Source of the DNA: Cytophagaceae bacterium
GTDB lineage: Bacteria > Bacteroidota > Bacteroidia > Cytophagales > UBA9547
Assembly (NCBI GenBank): GCA_027488865.1
Contig: JAIYAU010000010.1
Coordinates: 17,346-81,345 of the forward strand
Direction: 5' to 3'
Length of the DNA: 64,000 bases
The translations under genes and the position numbers were made by a program. Below the pieces are notes generated by a model. It was given only the letters and a program-made list of their open reading frames with translations. It searched no databases and was not told where the DNA came from. Below are positions 43,482 through 53,065 of this stretch, in pieces (positions within the stretch are counted from its first letter, which is position 1; each line of letters opens with the position of its first letter).

Positions 43482-44711
43482 TTAGGGTTTTAATTGAATG
43501 CTATAAAGGTCTTCTTTGCCTTTGCCACCTGGCCTATTAGAACTAAGGTAATAAGTTTTACTTTTTGCCTCAAAAAATAGCCCAAAATCATCTGCTCCGG
43601 AGTTAAACGGTGGTTTAAGATTTAGAGCCTTGTCCCAGCCGGTGCCATTAAACATGGAAGAAAATAGGTCGTAGCCACCAATTGAAAAATGGCCGTTAGA
43701 AGAAAACAAAATGGTGCCATCTTTTTGTATGCTTGGAAAATACTCATTGCCAGCGGTGTTGATGCCTGAGCCCAAGTTTTCTGGAACAGACCAGCCGTCT
43801 CCTTTTTTGTAAGCAATGTAAATGTCTGCGCCGCCATAGCCACCTGCTTTGGTACTTGAAAAAAGAAATATTTTGCCATCGCTAGAGACAAAAGGATGCC
43901 CAGCAGCTACTGCGCTGTCGTTAAGGTAAAAGTGATGGGGCGTATTCCAGCCAAGCAAGGTTTTTTCGGATTTAAAAATATTTTGAATAGCTTGCCCACT
44001 GCTGTCTAGGATGGTTTTGGTAAAATAAATTTCAGTAAGAGCACTATCCATCATACAACTCGTCTCATGCAAAGGGCCATTGATTAACACACTGTATTGC
44101 TTGGGTTTACCTGTTCCTTTCTTAGCCAATGAACGGGCAATAAAAATATCATAATACCCCTCGCCAGAAGCTAGATTTTTTTGTTCAATAACAGTGCTTG
44201 GTCTAGTGCTAGCAAAAAACAAATCATCACCGACCACAAAAGGACTAATTTCCGAATAAGGACTATTGGCATGGGTCAATAAAGTTAGGGTAAATGCAGT
44301 ATTGGCTTGTTGCCAGCCTAAGGCAGAGTCGCATACAGCAAGCATGGGGCAATTAGTTAGCTTTTTTAATTGTGCGTATTTTTCCCAATAAGATTTTGCC
44401 AATATGTATTGATCTTGACGCATCAGCAACTGTGCATAATGTGCTATAAGCAGTGTGTCGTTGGGTGTTTTGGCTAAAGCTTTTAGAAGCCATAATTTGG
44501 CCTGCGGATATTCACCTAATTGTGTATAAGCCTGCCCGAGGCAATGTGCAGTATATGCCTGCTGAAAAGCCTGATAACTTGATTTTAAATAAGGAATCGC
44601 CTCGGCATAGTAGCCTTTTAAGTACAAGGCTTCTCCAATACCAGTATTTTTGCTTTGGCCAAAAACAAAAAAACAAGAGAGACAGAAATAGATACCAAGG
44701 AGTCGCTGCAT
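43482..44711 (-). CDS. PorE-like TPR/PD40 protein
   Basis: A 409-residue secreted protein: signal peptide (to about residue 18, VFGQ), TPR-like helical repeats (about residues 22-140: EALYLKGYYAEAIPYLKSSYQ, QLGEYPQAKLWLLKALA), then PD40/WD40-like beta-propeller repeats (FFASTRPS, FLFSSTKAGGYGGADIYI, YLSSNRPGGKGKEDLYSIQL). The layout is that of PorE-type outer-membrane proteins of T9SS loci, but it lacks the OmpA-like C-terminus. It is the third gene of a T9SS-type operon (type B cargo, PorP/SprF-like, PorE-like), 3 bp after the PorP/SprF gene. Confidence 0.75.
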   Translation of the reverse strand: MQRLLGIYFCLSCFFVFGQSKNTGIGEALYLKGYYAEAIPYLKSSYQAFQQAYTAHCLGQAYTQLGEYPQAKLWLLKALAKTPNDTLLIAHYAQLLMRQDQYILAKSYWEKYAQLKKLTNCPMLAVCDSALGWQQANTAFTLTLLTHANSPYSEISPFVVGDDLFFASTRPSTVIEQKNLASGEGYYDIFIARSLAKKGTGKPKQYSVLINGPLHETSCMMDSALTEIYFTKTILDSSGQAIQNIFKSEKTLLGWNTPHHFYLNDSAVAAGHPFVSSDGKIFLFSSTKAGGYGGADIYIAYKKGDGWSVPENLGSGINTAGNEYFPSIQKDGTILFSSNGHFSIGGYDLFSSMFNGTGWDKALNLKPPFNSGADDFGLFFEAKSKTYYLSSNRPGGKGKEDLYSIQLKP

Positions 44712-44714
44712 GGC

Positions 44715-45677
44715 CTAAAAAAATACAGGATGATTGATATTTTGTAAGTGGTCTATTTCATCAGCATGCCACCTTTTTTTCAAATTTAGCTGAAGCACTA
44801 CCTCGTGTGTAGGTCCTTGTGGCAAATACAATGGCGACCGTCCTAGTTCTACGAGATACGCCAGCTTGGTTTCATAAGGCAGCTTTTGCACCCATTCGTT
44901 GAGGTTTAAGCCCATATTAATTAGTAAAGCTTGACTACTTCTATATCCCAAGCCAGCCCATACCAGTGAATGATAATGTACATCACAGAGCAAAGTAGTA
45001 TGATTGGGTTGCAATTGTAAAAACCTCATTTGCCCACTCAACATCATATTTAACGAAGTGGATAAGTTTATGCTTTTGCCAAATTGCATACTTAAGTTTT
45101 TATTGAACGGGTTTTGAGTGTTTAGTGTACCCAAACTCAGCCTCCTAACCGCTAAACCAAGCGATAACCCTTTTGCTTGGTGATAATAATGAACTCCAGC
45201 ACCCAAATCGACAAACAATTGGTTTCTTTGGTATTCTTTCAAAATAGGGTCATCCGTATTTTCTATGGTAAGTTGGTCATAATTGGCTTGGTAGTTTTGC
45301 ATACCCAGCTCCATGCCAAAGGCCAACAAGCCTTGCAGCATCCTTATCTTATAGTTATAGCCTACTCTTGCCGTTTGAATGGTAGTAAAGCCAAGTTTTT
45401 CGTTGCTTAAAAATAAGCCAAGGCCACTCCTACCAATGCCTATCGGAGCCGTTATATTTAAGCCTTGCAAGGTGGGCGACTCAGGAAACCGCGCCCATTG
45501 GGTGCGGTGCCATAATAGTACCTGTATTCCAGCCTGTTGCCCTGCATAAGCTGGATTAGTATTTGCCTCCATAAGGTTAATTTGCCCATATTGTGGGTCG
45601 TGTTGTGCGTGTAATAGTTGCGCAATCGCCACAAAGCAAAGTAAAATGAATCGTACTATGTATGTTTGTAAGCTCAT
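44715..45677 (-). CDS. PorP/SprF-family T9SS membrane protein
   Basis: A 320-residue outer-membrane protein: signal peptide (about residues 1-24, ATAQLLHAQH), then QYGQINLMEANTNPAYAGQQAGIQVLLWHRTQWA, the signature of PorP/SprF proteins, which act as attachment or translocation partners for type B cargo. The rest is beta-barrel-like. It overlaps the start of the type B cargo gene by four bases (45674-45677), so it is probably the dedicated partner of that cargo. Confidence 0.85.
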   Translation of the reverse strand: MSLQTYIVRFILLCFVAIAQLLHAQHDPQYGQINLMEANTNPAYAGQQAGIQVLLWHRTQWARFPESPTLQGLNITAPIGIGRSGLGLFLSNEKLGFTTIQTARVGYNYKIRMLQGLLAFGMELGMQNYQANYDQLTIENTDDPILKEYQRNQLFVDLGAGVHYYHQAKGLSLGLAVRRLSLGTLNTQNPFNKNLSMQFGKSINLSTSLNMMLSGQMRFLQLQPNHTTLLCDVHYHSLVWAGLGYRSSQALLINMGLNLNEWVQKLPYETKLAYLVELGRSPLYLPQGPTHEVVLQLNLKKRWHADEIDHLQNINHPVFF

Positions 45678-46510
45678 TGTCTTTGCACTACCAAGCTACC
45701 TTTGAGTTCAAAATTGGCTGTAGTAAAAATATAATAATAAGTGCTATTGGCCAGACTTTCTCCCGTCCAGGCACCATTGCGAAAGTTTTCTATGGCAGCT
45801 ACACAGTCACCAGATCTATTGAATATTTTTAACTGGTTGAGCGGTACTAAGTCCACATTTTGTATTTTAAAGGTGTCGTTGTAGCCATCACCATTTGGAG
45901 TAATCAACTCATACAACACAATATCTGAGGCTTTAGGTGCAAACGGCACTGCCACCAGCGAAAGGTTGTCAAAATACCCATCTACCGATACGCCATTGGC
46001 CAAAGTGCTAATAAGTCGTATCTTAAGGGCAACTGTTGCGGGTGGAGGACTAAGTGTGAGGGCATATTCAAACCAATCAAAGATCACCGTCTTTTTTGCA
46101 GAAGGTATGGTTTGCAGTACTTGTTGATTTGCATCTAGGTATTCTAAGACAATCTGGGCGGTATCGGGGGGATTTTGTATAAAGGATTGCATGTAACCTT
46201 TAAATGTAAATGTTTGCAAACCAGCTTCAATTCCTGATCTAAAACTACTCAAATCTACCACTTGATACAGCTCTAAAGGCACGCCAAACAAGCCATTATT
46301 AAATCCTGAGAAAAAAATATAATTACTGTCTTGCGCTTCTGGGAAGCCATCCTCAAGCTCTTTTTGTTGACTCCAGTTGCCATTTACAATGACCCAGCCA
46401 TCGTTTAATGGTCGTTCTGCATTACCATTAATAATTAAATTTTGGGCAAATGCTGCAAAATGAGGCCACAAAAGCACTGCCAAGCCTATCAATAATCGTT
46501 TCCAAAACAT
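45674..46510 (-). CDS. T9SS type B (CHU_C) cargo protein
   Basis: A 278-residue secreted protein from the start chosen here. The first Met at 46561 adds a non-signal-like extension, whereas the Met at 46510 (MFWKRLLIGLAVLLWPHFAAFA) gives a proper signal peptide. The middle is a beta-sandwich (YQVVDLSSFRSG, PATVALKIRLIS). The C-terminal 85 residues start ELITPNGDGYNDTFKI and end in GSLVVQRQ, which is the gliding-associated CHU_C sorting domain. Substrate or ligand of the passenger domain is unknown. It heads a three-gene operon with its likely secretion partners. Confidence 0.8.
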   Translation of the reverse strand: MFWKRLLIGLAVLLWPHFAAFAQNLIINGNAERPLNDGWVIVNGNWSQQKELEDGFPEAQDSNYIFFSGFNNGLFGVPLELYQVVDLSSFRSGIEAGLQTFTFKGYMQSFIQNPPDTAQIVLEYLDANQQVLQTIPSAKKTVIFDWFEYALTLSPPPATVALKIRLISTLANGVSVDGYFDNLSLVAVPFAPKASDIVLYELITPNGDGYNDTFKIQNVDLVPLNQLKIFNRSGDCVAAIENFRNGAWTGESLANSTYYYIFTTANFELKGSLVVQRQ

Positions 46511-46899
46511 AGTCCAACATGGCTTTTGAAAATAGAGGAAATTCCGCCAAAAGTTTAACATCTATTCTTTTGTACAAAAATAGTTTGATTGAATTTTTGG
46601 AGGGGTTTGTTATCTTAAATAAACCAATAGTGAATATGGGTTCAAAAGTACCCGATTTTTTCCCTACTGCATATAGGCTCATGTTTTCTTTTTATTACTA
46701 ATATTATCAAATTGTTAAATTTCAAGCCATTGTCATTCATTTTACACAAGGAAATGTTTTCATTATTTCAATAACTACTTATAAATCAAAATTATACCCA
46801 CTTCACAATTACTTAACCCTCCTGAAACTGATCAAAATCGGTGCAATAAACCATTTACTAAGGAAGTAGATACTTACAGCTAGAACTAAAAATTTTTAC
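46511..46899. other. Intergenic region between divergent T9SS genes
   Basis: No gene. CAAAAATA at 46575-46582 is a minus-strand -7 box about 65 bases before the type B cargo start. No clear promoter for the phosphatase gene at 46900 was recognised. Confidence 0.4.
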
Positions 46900-49689
46900 A
46901 TGAAAAAAATACTACTTGCTTTTTGTAGCCTGCTGACGGCACACTTGGCTTTTACGCAAAATGGAAATATTCCTTATTTGGAAATTCCCACCACCAATTC
47001 TATTTGGGTGAATTGGAAAACCGACGCTGGAAACGAATCACTCGTGGAGTATGGTACTGCTGAAAATGCTCTTACTTCTAGTAAAACTGGCACAGTACAA
47101 TCCATGACAGATGTTGGTTATACTGGTGGTTATTTTTACCACAGTGTTCAGCTTACTGGCTTAAGCCCTGCTACCAAATATTTTTACAAGGTAAAAACCG
47201 GCAATTATACCTCGGCCGTTTATTCTTTTAAAACACTTCCAGATCCTAAGAACGTAACGGCTGGTGGCAACAAAATGCGTTTCTTGATTGTAGGTGACAA
47301 TCAGCTAAAAGATGAACCACGTTATGACTCTATGTTGGTAAGAGCCAAAAGATTAGTAGAGAAGAAATATAACCAGCCATTTAATGAGGCCATAACATCT
47401 ATCGTAATGGTGGGCGACCAAGTGGATGTGGGTACCCTTGACCACTACGAAAATGTACATTTTGACAAATGCAAATACCTGTCCCCATGGGCTGGTATTT
47501 CTACCATCATCGGTAACCACGAAACCTATGGTACCTTGAAACTTGACGCCTACAAAAACCATTTTCATTACGATAATTTTGCTTATAAAGGCATCTCTAC
47601 TGGCACAGAAGAATATTACGCTTACCAAGCGGGCCAAGTATTGTTCCTTAACTTTACAACGGAGCAAAATAGCAACGTAAACGCCACCCAGCTCACTTGG
47701 ACCTCACGTGTTTTGGATTCTGCCAACGTAGACCCTACCGTTAAATGGATCGTTTCATTGGGTCATCGTCCTTTTCAAGCGGAGCAATATATCGGTGATA
47801 TTTCTACTTGGGTGCGCAACACAGCTTATCCTAAGCTAATAACTTCCCCAAAAATGTTCTTACATGTAGGCGCACATCATCACTTGTACGCGCGTGGACA
47901 AGATAAAAATAAGCCTGTTTACAACATTATTTCTGGTGGTACCGCTTGGGATCAATACTGGGGCATGTCAACCGAGCAGGATTTTGATGATGTGCAAAAA
48001 ACCATTTCAAACTGGGCTTATCAAATTGTAGAAGTAGATCAACTCAATGATTCTATTTCAGTAGATTGTTATTCAGTTGGTTATACTACTCGTATCAACG
48101 ATTGGGGCAATAAACCAGATAAGTATGTATGGGAAGAAAGCCGTCTTATTGACAGATTCTACAGAAAAAACAATGTGGCTGCCCCTAGCAAACCTACCAT
48201 TACCAATGTGTTTACAGATTCTTTGGCCTTGCCAATTACGATCAACAGCAGTGCTTATGCGACTACCACTGGTCTACCCTATAATTCTACCCAATTCCAA
48301 ATTTCACAATCAGCCAATTTTAGCACGATCGAACAAGATGTATTGCGCGATTATGAAAACTTGTTTGGCATGGACGGCCAAGCTTGGGTCACTAAAGACA
48401 TCAACGCTGGTAAAAATATTTTTGCTTATAATATCGTCAAAAATTCTATCGCCAATGGCACACATTATGTAAGGGTGCGCCACCGTGACAGAAACATGAG
48501 CTGGTCTGCTTGGTCAGAAACCGCTTCTGTTAAAGTAAAAGGATCGGTCACTTCTTCGCCAAAAATTGAAAGCGATAAGCTACAATACAAACCAAATGAA
48601 ACGATCACCGTGACTTATTCAGCTGGTCCTGGCAATGCCAAAGACTGGGTGGGTATCTACAAAAAAGGACAAACGCCCGGTGGTATTGCTTCCACTACTT
48701 GGAAATATGTAAACAGTGGCAGCTTGGTAAGTGGTACGCTTACATTTACACTTGCCACTGCTGGGGAGTATTATATTACTTTCTTGGAAAACGATGGCTA
48801 TACAGAACTTGCCCCACGCATCAACCTTTACATAGGTGCTATCGCTGAGATTTCTGCAAGCAAACAACAGTATTCATTAAGCGATACCATCAAAATAGAT
48901 TTTGCGAACGCCCCAGCAAATAGTAAAGACTGGATAGGATTTTACAAAATTGGCCAAACGCCAGGTCAAGGCGGTGTTTCCTCTACCGATTGGGATTATA
49001 CAGGAGCCAAGGCCAATGGCACTATGAAATTTACCAATCTACCAAAAGGCTATTATTTTGTCAATTACTTCCTTAATGATGGATATGGCACAAATGGCAA
49101 TACCATTTATGTATCAGTGGGAGACACTATTGCCAGCATTTCAATTGATAAACCAGAATATAACTTAGGAGATTTGATATCTGTCACGTTTAATGATGGT
49201 CCTGGTATTGCAAAGGATTATTTGGGTATATTTAAGAAAAACGATATACCAAATATCGATCCCTTGGTGTCCTACAAGTATGTTGCTGGTCAGCCTAATG
49301 GATCTGCAGAATTTAGTGGTAATGATTTGCCAAAAACCTCTGGAGACTTCTTTGTGGTATTCTTTACCAATGATTCTTACAATGAAATTTCGAACAGGGC
49401 GTATTTTAAAATCAAGTCGAATGTAACTGCTATTGACGAGCATGCGGGCAATGACTATGTGAATGTGTATCCTAACCCAACCAAAGACGGTCAAATGTCA
49501 GTGGTGGAATGTAACTATCCTATTGACCAAATAGATGTTTATGACCAAGCTGGGCGCATGATCTACACAAAATCTAGCCAATCGAGCAATAAAATGACCT
49601 TGGTAAACCACCATTTACCACCAGGTATTTATACTGTACACATCCATACCAATAAGCTAATAAGAGTGAAATTGGTAGTGAATGAATAA
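46900..49689 (+). CDS. Purple acid phosphatase-like metallophosphoesterase, T9SS type A cargo
   Basis: A 929-residue secreted protein. Signal peptide (to about residue 20); an FN3-like N-domain (about 25-115); then a calcineurin-type domain with D133 (VGDNQ), D173 (GDQVDVG), N206-H207 (GNHE), H289 (GHRPF) and the HVGAHHHLY motif (H326, H328). Residues about 560-825 contain three similar beta-domains with KDWVGIYKKG / KDWIGFYKIGQTPG / KDYLGIFKKND. A T9SS type A tail starts VYPNPTKDGQ and ends KLVVNE. A two-metal phosphoesterase acting outside the cell is inferred; the substrate is unknown. Confidence 0.88.
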   Translation: MKKILLAFCSLLTAHLAFTQNGNIPYLEIPTTNSIWVNWKTDAGNESLVEYGTAENALTSSKTGTVQSMTDVGYTGGYFYHSVQLTGLSPATKYFYKVKTGNYTSAVYSFKTLPDPKNVTAGGNKMRFLIVGDNQLKDEPRYDSMLVRAKRLVEKKYNQPFNEAITSIVMVGDQVDVGTLDHYENVHFDKCKYLSPWAGISTIIGNHETYGTLKLDAYKNHFHYDNFAYKGISTGTEEYYAYQAGQVLFLNFTTEQNSNVNATQLTWTSRVLDSANVDPTVKWIVSLGHRPFQAEQYIGDISTWVRNTAYPKLITSPKMFLHVGAHHHLYARGQDKNKPVYNIISGGTAWDQYWGMSTEQDFDDVQKTISNWAYQIVEVDQLNDSISVDCYSVGYTTRINDWGNKPDKYVWEESRLIDRFYRKNNVAAPSKPTITNVFTDSLALPITINSSAYATTTGLPYNSTQFQISQSANFSTIEQDVLRDYENLFGMDGQAWVTKDINAGKNIFAYNIVKNSIANGTHYVRVRHRDRNMSWSAWSETASVKVKGSVTSSPKIESDKLQYKPNETITVTYSAGPGNAKDWVGIYKKGQTPGGIASTTWKYVNSGSLVSGTLTFTLATAGEYYITFLENDGYTELAPRINLYIGAIAEISASKQQYSLSDTIKIDFANAPANSKDWIGFYKIGQTPGQGGVSSTDWDYTGAKANGTMKFTNLPKGYYFVNYFLNDGYGTNGNTIYVSVGDTIASISIDKPEYNLGDLISVTFNDGPGIAKDYLGIFKKNDIPNIDPLVSYKYVAGQPNGSAEFSGNDLPKTSGDFFVVFFTNDSYNEISNRAYFKIKSNVTAIDEHAGNDYVNVYPNPTKDGQMSVVECNYPIDQIDVYDQAGRMIYTKSSQSSNKMTLVNHHLPPGIYTVHIHTNKLIRVKLVVNE

Positions 49690-49712
49690 TAATTTTTGTT
49701 AATTTTAATATT

Positions 49713-49745
49713 AAGATGCCAAGCCCTCCAGCTTGGCATCTTTGT
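49713..49745 (+). terminator. Intrinsic terminator after phosphatase gene
   Basis: Stem AAGATGCCAAGC (49713-49724) pairs with GCTTGGCATCTT (49731-49742) around a CCTCCA loop, followed by T residues. Confidence 0.85.
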
Positions 49746-49960
49746 TTTTAAGAAAAGGACTCTGTTGTTTGGATATGTATGTATATCGCGGCGTTAAATT
49801 ATCACCGCTAATAAAGATAACAAAAACTTGTAGACGACGCCTTGAAATATTGTAGCATGCTTAAATAATTCAAGGGCTAAACACCTATAAAGTCACGAAA
49901 TTGGTTAGTAAAACCCGTTAGAACATAATAATTGAAAGGATTATACTAATTTCTCTGATT

Positions 49961-50569
49961 TTATTCGTAAGCAAATATCGATTTGAATTTTCCGTTGGTA
50001 AGTATTTTGGAATTACTGTTTTCACTATTATACATGGTGCAATTGAAGGTACCTTCTAAAACATAATATTGCGCTAGTGGACTGTAGGCACTTTTACTTG
50101 TGATGTTGATAGCGCTGTTCGTTTGAGTACCTACTCCTTTACTAGTAGACCAAAGTATCCCATTTACATCTGTGTAACTAATAATAAATCCCTTAGTTCC
50201 CGTTGCTTCACTTCCAAATGAATTGGCCCCAACGCTATAATCGTCATAAGCATCACTACCAGAAGGAAAACCGCCAAAGTTAGCACCGTACAACACATCT
50301 CCTTTGAACGCAGGAAACTTAAGAAAATTGCCGCCTGTAGTATAGTAGGAATTTGAGCCACTTGATATAGCTCCATTATAAACTCCATCTACACCCGCTT
50401 CTATTTTTACAGCTGAAGTACCATCAAAAAAGACCAAATAAGCACTTGCAGTGGAGGTAGGATTTTTGTTATCGTTATTTGACGGAGAAGGATCTGATTT
50501 CTTTTTGGAACAACCAATAAAAAAAACAATAGAGACTACTAGTAAAAGCGTGTGGCGTAGATTTTTCAT
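49961..50569 (-). CDS. Lipoprotein, unknown function
   Basis: A 202-residue protein with a type II signal peptide (IVFFIG-C20, then SKKK). The sequence after the acceptor Cys is a flexible S/N/K-rich linker to about residue 45, then a beta-rich domain (AYLVFFDGTSAVKIEAGVDGVY, ILWSTSKGV). I recognise no family. Probably anchored in the outer membrane; no operon partner is evident, as the next gene (DUF285 repeat protein) is separate. Confidence 0.6.
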   Translation of the reverse strand: MKNLRHTLLLVVSIVFFIGCSKKKSDPSPSNNDNKNPTSTASAYLVFFDGTSAVKIEAGVDGVYNGAISSGSNSYYTTGGNFLKFPAFKGDVLYGANFGGFPSGSDAYDDYSVGANSFGSEATGTKGFIISYTDVNGILWSTSKGVGTQTNSAINITSKSAYSPLAQYYVLEGTFNCTMYNSENSNSKILTNGKFKSIFAYE

Positions 50570-50659
50570 AAGGAAAATTATTTGTTAGATTTAGGTGGTA
50601 AAGATATAGTAATTTTACAATAAGCTGTTATTAAATATACTATTTCTCGTATTTTGTTT

Positions 50660-50845
50660 TTAAAATTTTAGCTGATATTCATTTAGCAAGAAGCCTATTG
50701 TTTTGACTTCTGACTTTATATTTTCCCAATTAGGGGTGTCCATAATGATTTGGGAAATAAACCAAACTTGTGCATCACAGTGGCTTACCATAATATCACT
50801 TTCATCCGTATAAATTATTGTTGCAGAACTATACACCACACTCAC
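50660..50845 (-). CDS. Doubtful small gene, 61 residues
   Basis: The frame begins at a GTG that overlaps the end of the DUF285-repeat gene by one base and reads to a stop, ending KTIGFLLNEYQLKF. Amino acid composition is protein-like but there is no ribosome-binding signal beyond the overlap, no domain and no homologue that I know. It may be the remains of a longer gene. Included only because it could be real. Confidence 0.2.
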   Translation of the reverse strand: MSVVYSSATIIYTDESDIMVSHCDAQVWFISQIIMDTPNWENIKSEVKTIGFLLNEYQLKF

Positions 50846-52944
50846 TATCGCAAAACAATCTTAGTAGTTTTGTTTTCTGATTTTAGGACATACATCCCCC
50901 TTGGAAGCGGGGAAACGTCTATTTTACCTTGACCTTCTGCCACTAACTTACCTGTTACATCATAAAGTTGCGCAAAGCTAGTGCTATAAAGCTCGTTTGT
51001 GGCTGGGTTAGGGTATACCGCTGCTGGTGCATCGGTAGTAGTTTGGTCTTCTAGTTCTGTCACTTTGCAGTTGCCGCTTGTCCCTTGACCTCTATCTGTA
51101 ATGTACCAGACCTTACGTTCCAAGGTAGCCCTCGCTACTGACGCAGCAGCAGAGTGCTTGCTGCCACCCGCATCAAAAGAGACCGCAGATCTTACGTTTT
51201 GAGCTGCCCAGCCATTTAATATGTTGTCATATATGGTAGTACAGAGCGTATCAGCAAAAAACATTCCTATCATACTTGTTACATTAGTAATGTTCCAGGA
51301 TCCGATGGGCTGGTTAAAGGAAGTAGCATTAGAAAACATGCCGTTCATATTTTTTACATTGGCTGTGTTCCAATCGCCTAAAGGCTGATTAAAAACGTTG
51401 TTAAAAACAAACATTCCACTCATATCTGTTACATTGTCTGTTTTCCAAGTACCAATGGGCTGGTTAAAGGAGTTGGCCCCATTAAACATTTCGTTCATAA
51501 GTTTTACATTTATAGTATTCCAAGTACCAATTGGCTGATTAAAGGAGGTGGCATTGTTAAACATGGTATACATATCGGTTACATTTTGTGTATCCCAATC
51601 GCCAATAGGTTGGTCAAAAGTGGTTGCATCAAAAAACATTGCACGCATGGATGTTACTTTAGCGGTATTCCAAGCGCCCAGAGGTTGGTTAAAAGAAGTG
51701 GCTTGATTAAACATTGCACTCATATTTGTTACATTGGCTGTATTCCATGTGTCTATGGGCTGGTTAAAGGCGGTGGCACCCTTAAACATAGCCTCCATAT
51801 CTGTTACATTTGCTGTGTTCCAAGTGCCGAGAGACTGGTTAAAGGACGTGGCTTCAAAAAACATTGCACTCATATTTTTTACATTGGCCGTGTTCCAAGT
51901 CCCGATAGGCTGGTTAAAGGAAGAGGCTAAAGAAAACATGCCACTCAGATCTGTTACGTTCGCCGTGTTCCAAGTGCCAATTGGTTGGTTAAAGGCTTTA
52001 GCGCTATAAAACATTGCACTCATATTTTTTACATTGGCCGTGTTCCATGTCCCGATAGGCTGGTTAAAGGAAGTAGCCAAAACAAACATTTTACCCATAT
52101 CTGTTACATTCGCTACGTTCCAAGTGTCGATGGGCTGATTAAAGGAAGTGGCACCCAAAAACATTAATCCCATATCTGTTACATTAGCGGTATTCCATTT
52201 GCCAATCGGCTGGTTAAATGAGGTGGCTTCATAAAACATCCAACCCATATTTGTTACATTCATCGTGTTCCAAGTGCCAATTGGTTGGTTAAATGAAGAG
52301 GCTCCTCCAAACATCCAACGCATATTTGTTACATTCGCAGTGTTCAGGTTGCCGATGGGCTTGTTAAAGGAACTCGCTCCATAAAACATATGGTTCATAT
52401 TGGTTATATTCATCGTGTTCCAAGTGCCGATGGGTTGGTTAAAGGCCGTGGCTCTTTCAAACATATAACTCATATCTGTTATATTAGCCGTGTTCCAAGT
52501 GCCGATAGGCTGGTTAAAGGCTGTGGCGCCAGAAAACATATAACTCAGATCCGTTACACCTGTTGGTAATGTAATTGGCACTGAGGTAAGAGCGTAAGCA
52601 GAATTAAATGCGGCTCTAAGGCTGCTAAGCCCCAGTCCATCCCAGCTAAGTACTTTGGTGAGTTTGTATCCATGGGATACAGCAAAGCTCCCAAACTGGG
52701 TGAGTGTACCTGTGATGGTTACCGTTTTAATACCAATACTGGTGTAAGTATGGGATTTATCTATGGCTGAAGTTACTGTATCAACTGCAGAGTCATCTCC
52801 CCAATTTATGGTAACATTTACAGTGCCAGCTAGTGGTAGCTTGATTTCGGTATTGGCAGTACTGATTTCATACTCAAGCACCATTTGGCCAAAGGTATTG
52901 ATGCTAAGAAGAGCCAAGGCAAGCAAAAGAAGTGTTTTTTTCAT
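50845..52944 (-). CDS. DUF285/BspA-type repeat protein, T9SS type A cargo
   Basis: A 699-residue surface protein: signal peptide (to about residue 20), a beta-domain (about 22-100, starting VLEYEISTANTEIKL), a leader repeat region, then 17 full units of 25 residues (residues 130-554) of the form VTDMxxMFxxATSFNQPIGTWNTAN, which is the DUF285 signature. It ends with a type A tail (VYPNPATNE, GMYVLKSENKTTKIVLR). Proteins of this type decorate bacterial surfaces and often bind host or surface ligands; here a ligand is unknown. Near-identical units in DNA make recombination-driven length change likely. Confidence 0.85.
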   Translation of the reverse strand: MKKTLLLLALALLSINTFGQMVLEYEISTANTEIKLPLAGTVNVTINWGDDSAVDTVTSAIDKSHTYTSIGIKTVTITGTLTQFGSFAVSHGYKLTKVLSWDGLGLSSLRAAFNSAYALTSVPITLPTGVTDLSYMFSGATAFNQPIGTWNTANITDMSYMFERATAFNQPIGTWNTMNITNMNHMFYGASSFNKPIGNLNTANVTNMRWMFGGASSFNQPIGTWNTMNVTNMGWMFYEATSFNQPIGKWNTANVTDMGLMFLGATSFNQPIDTWNVANVTDMGKMFVLATSFNQPIGTWNTANVKNMSAMFYSAKAFNQPIGTWNTANVTDLSGMFSLASSFNQPIGTWNTANVKNMSAMFFEATSFNQSLGTWNTANVTDMEAMFKGATAFNQPIDTWNTANVTNMSAMFNQATSFNQPLGAWNTAKVTSMRAMFFDATTFDQPIGDWDTQNVTDMYTMFNNATSFNQPIGTWNTINVKLMNEMFNGANSFNQPIGTWKTDNVTDMSGMFVFNNVFNQPLGDWNTANVKNMNGMFSNATSFNQPIGSWNITNVTSMIGMFFADTLCTTIYDNILNGWAAQNVRSAVSFDAGGSKHSAAASVARATLERKVWYITDRGQGTSGNCKVTELEDQTTTDAPAAVYPNPATNELYSTSFAQLYDVTGKLVAEGQGKIDVSPLPRGMYVLKSENKTTKIVLR
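51283..52557 (-). repeat. 17 tandem 75-bp units inside the DUF285 gene
   Basis: Seventeen consecutive 25-codon units encode the DUF285 array. Many DNA units are very similar (for example GTACCAATTGGCTGATTAAA-type stretches on plus), a situation that allows slippage or unequal recombination. Unit number may therefore differ between strains. Confidence 0.85.
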
Positions 52945-53065
52945 TTGGTTAGGTATTTTAAATGACTAGGTTAAGAGATAGTCATTTGTTATTTAGTTGA
53001 AATAAAAATTTAAACTATAAAAATAACGAAATAATTATTTAGCACAAATAAATGTCTCAACTACA

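Noticed and set aside
50660..50845. Confident small gene after the DUF285 protein
   Set aside because: Kept only as a low-confidence feature: GTG start, one-base overlap, no domain.
51283..52557. Regular direct repeats that look like a CRISPR array
   Set aside because: The 75-bp period keeps one reading frame with no spacers of independent sequence; it encodes DUF285 units. No cas genes are near.
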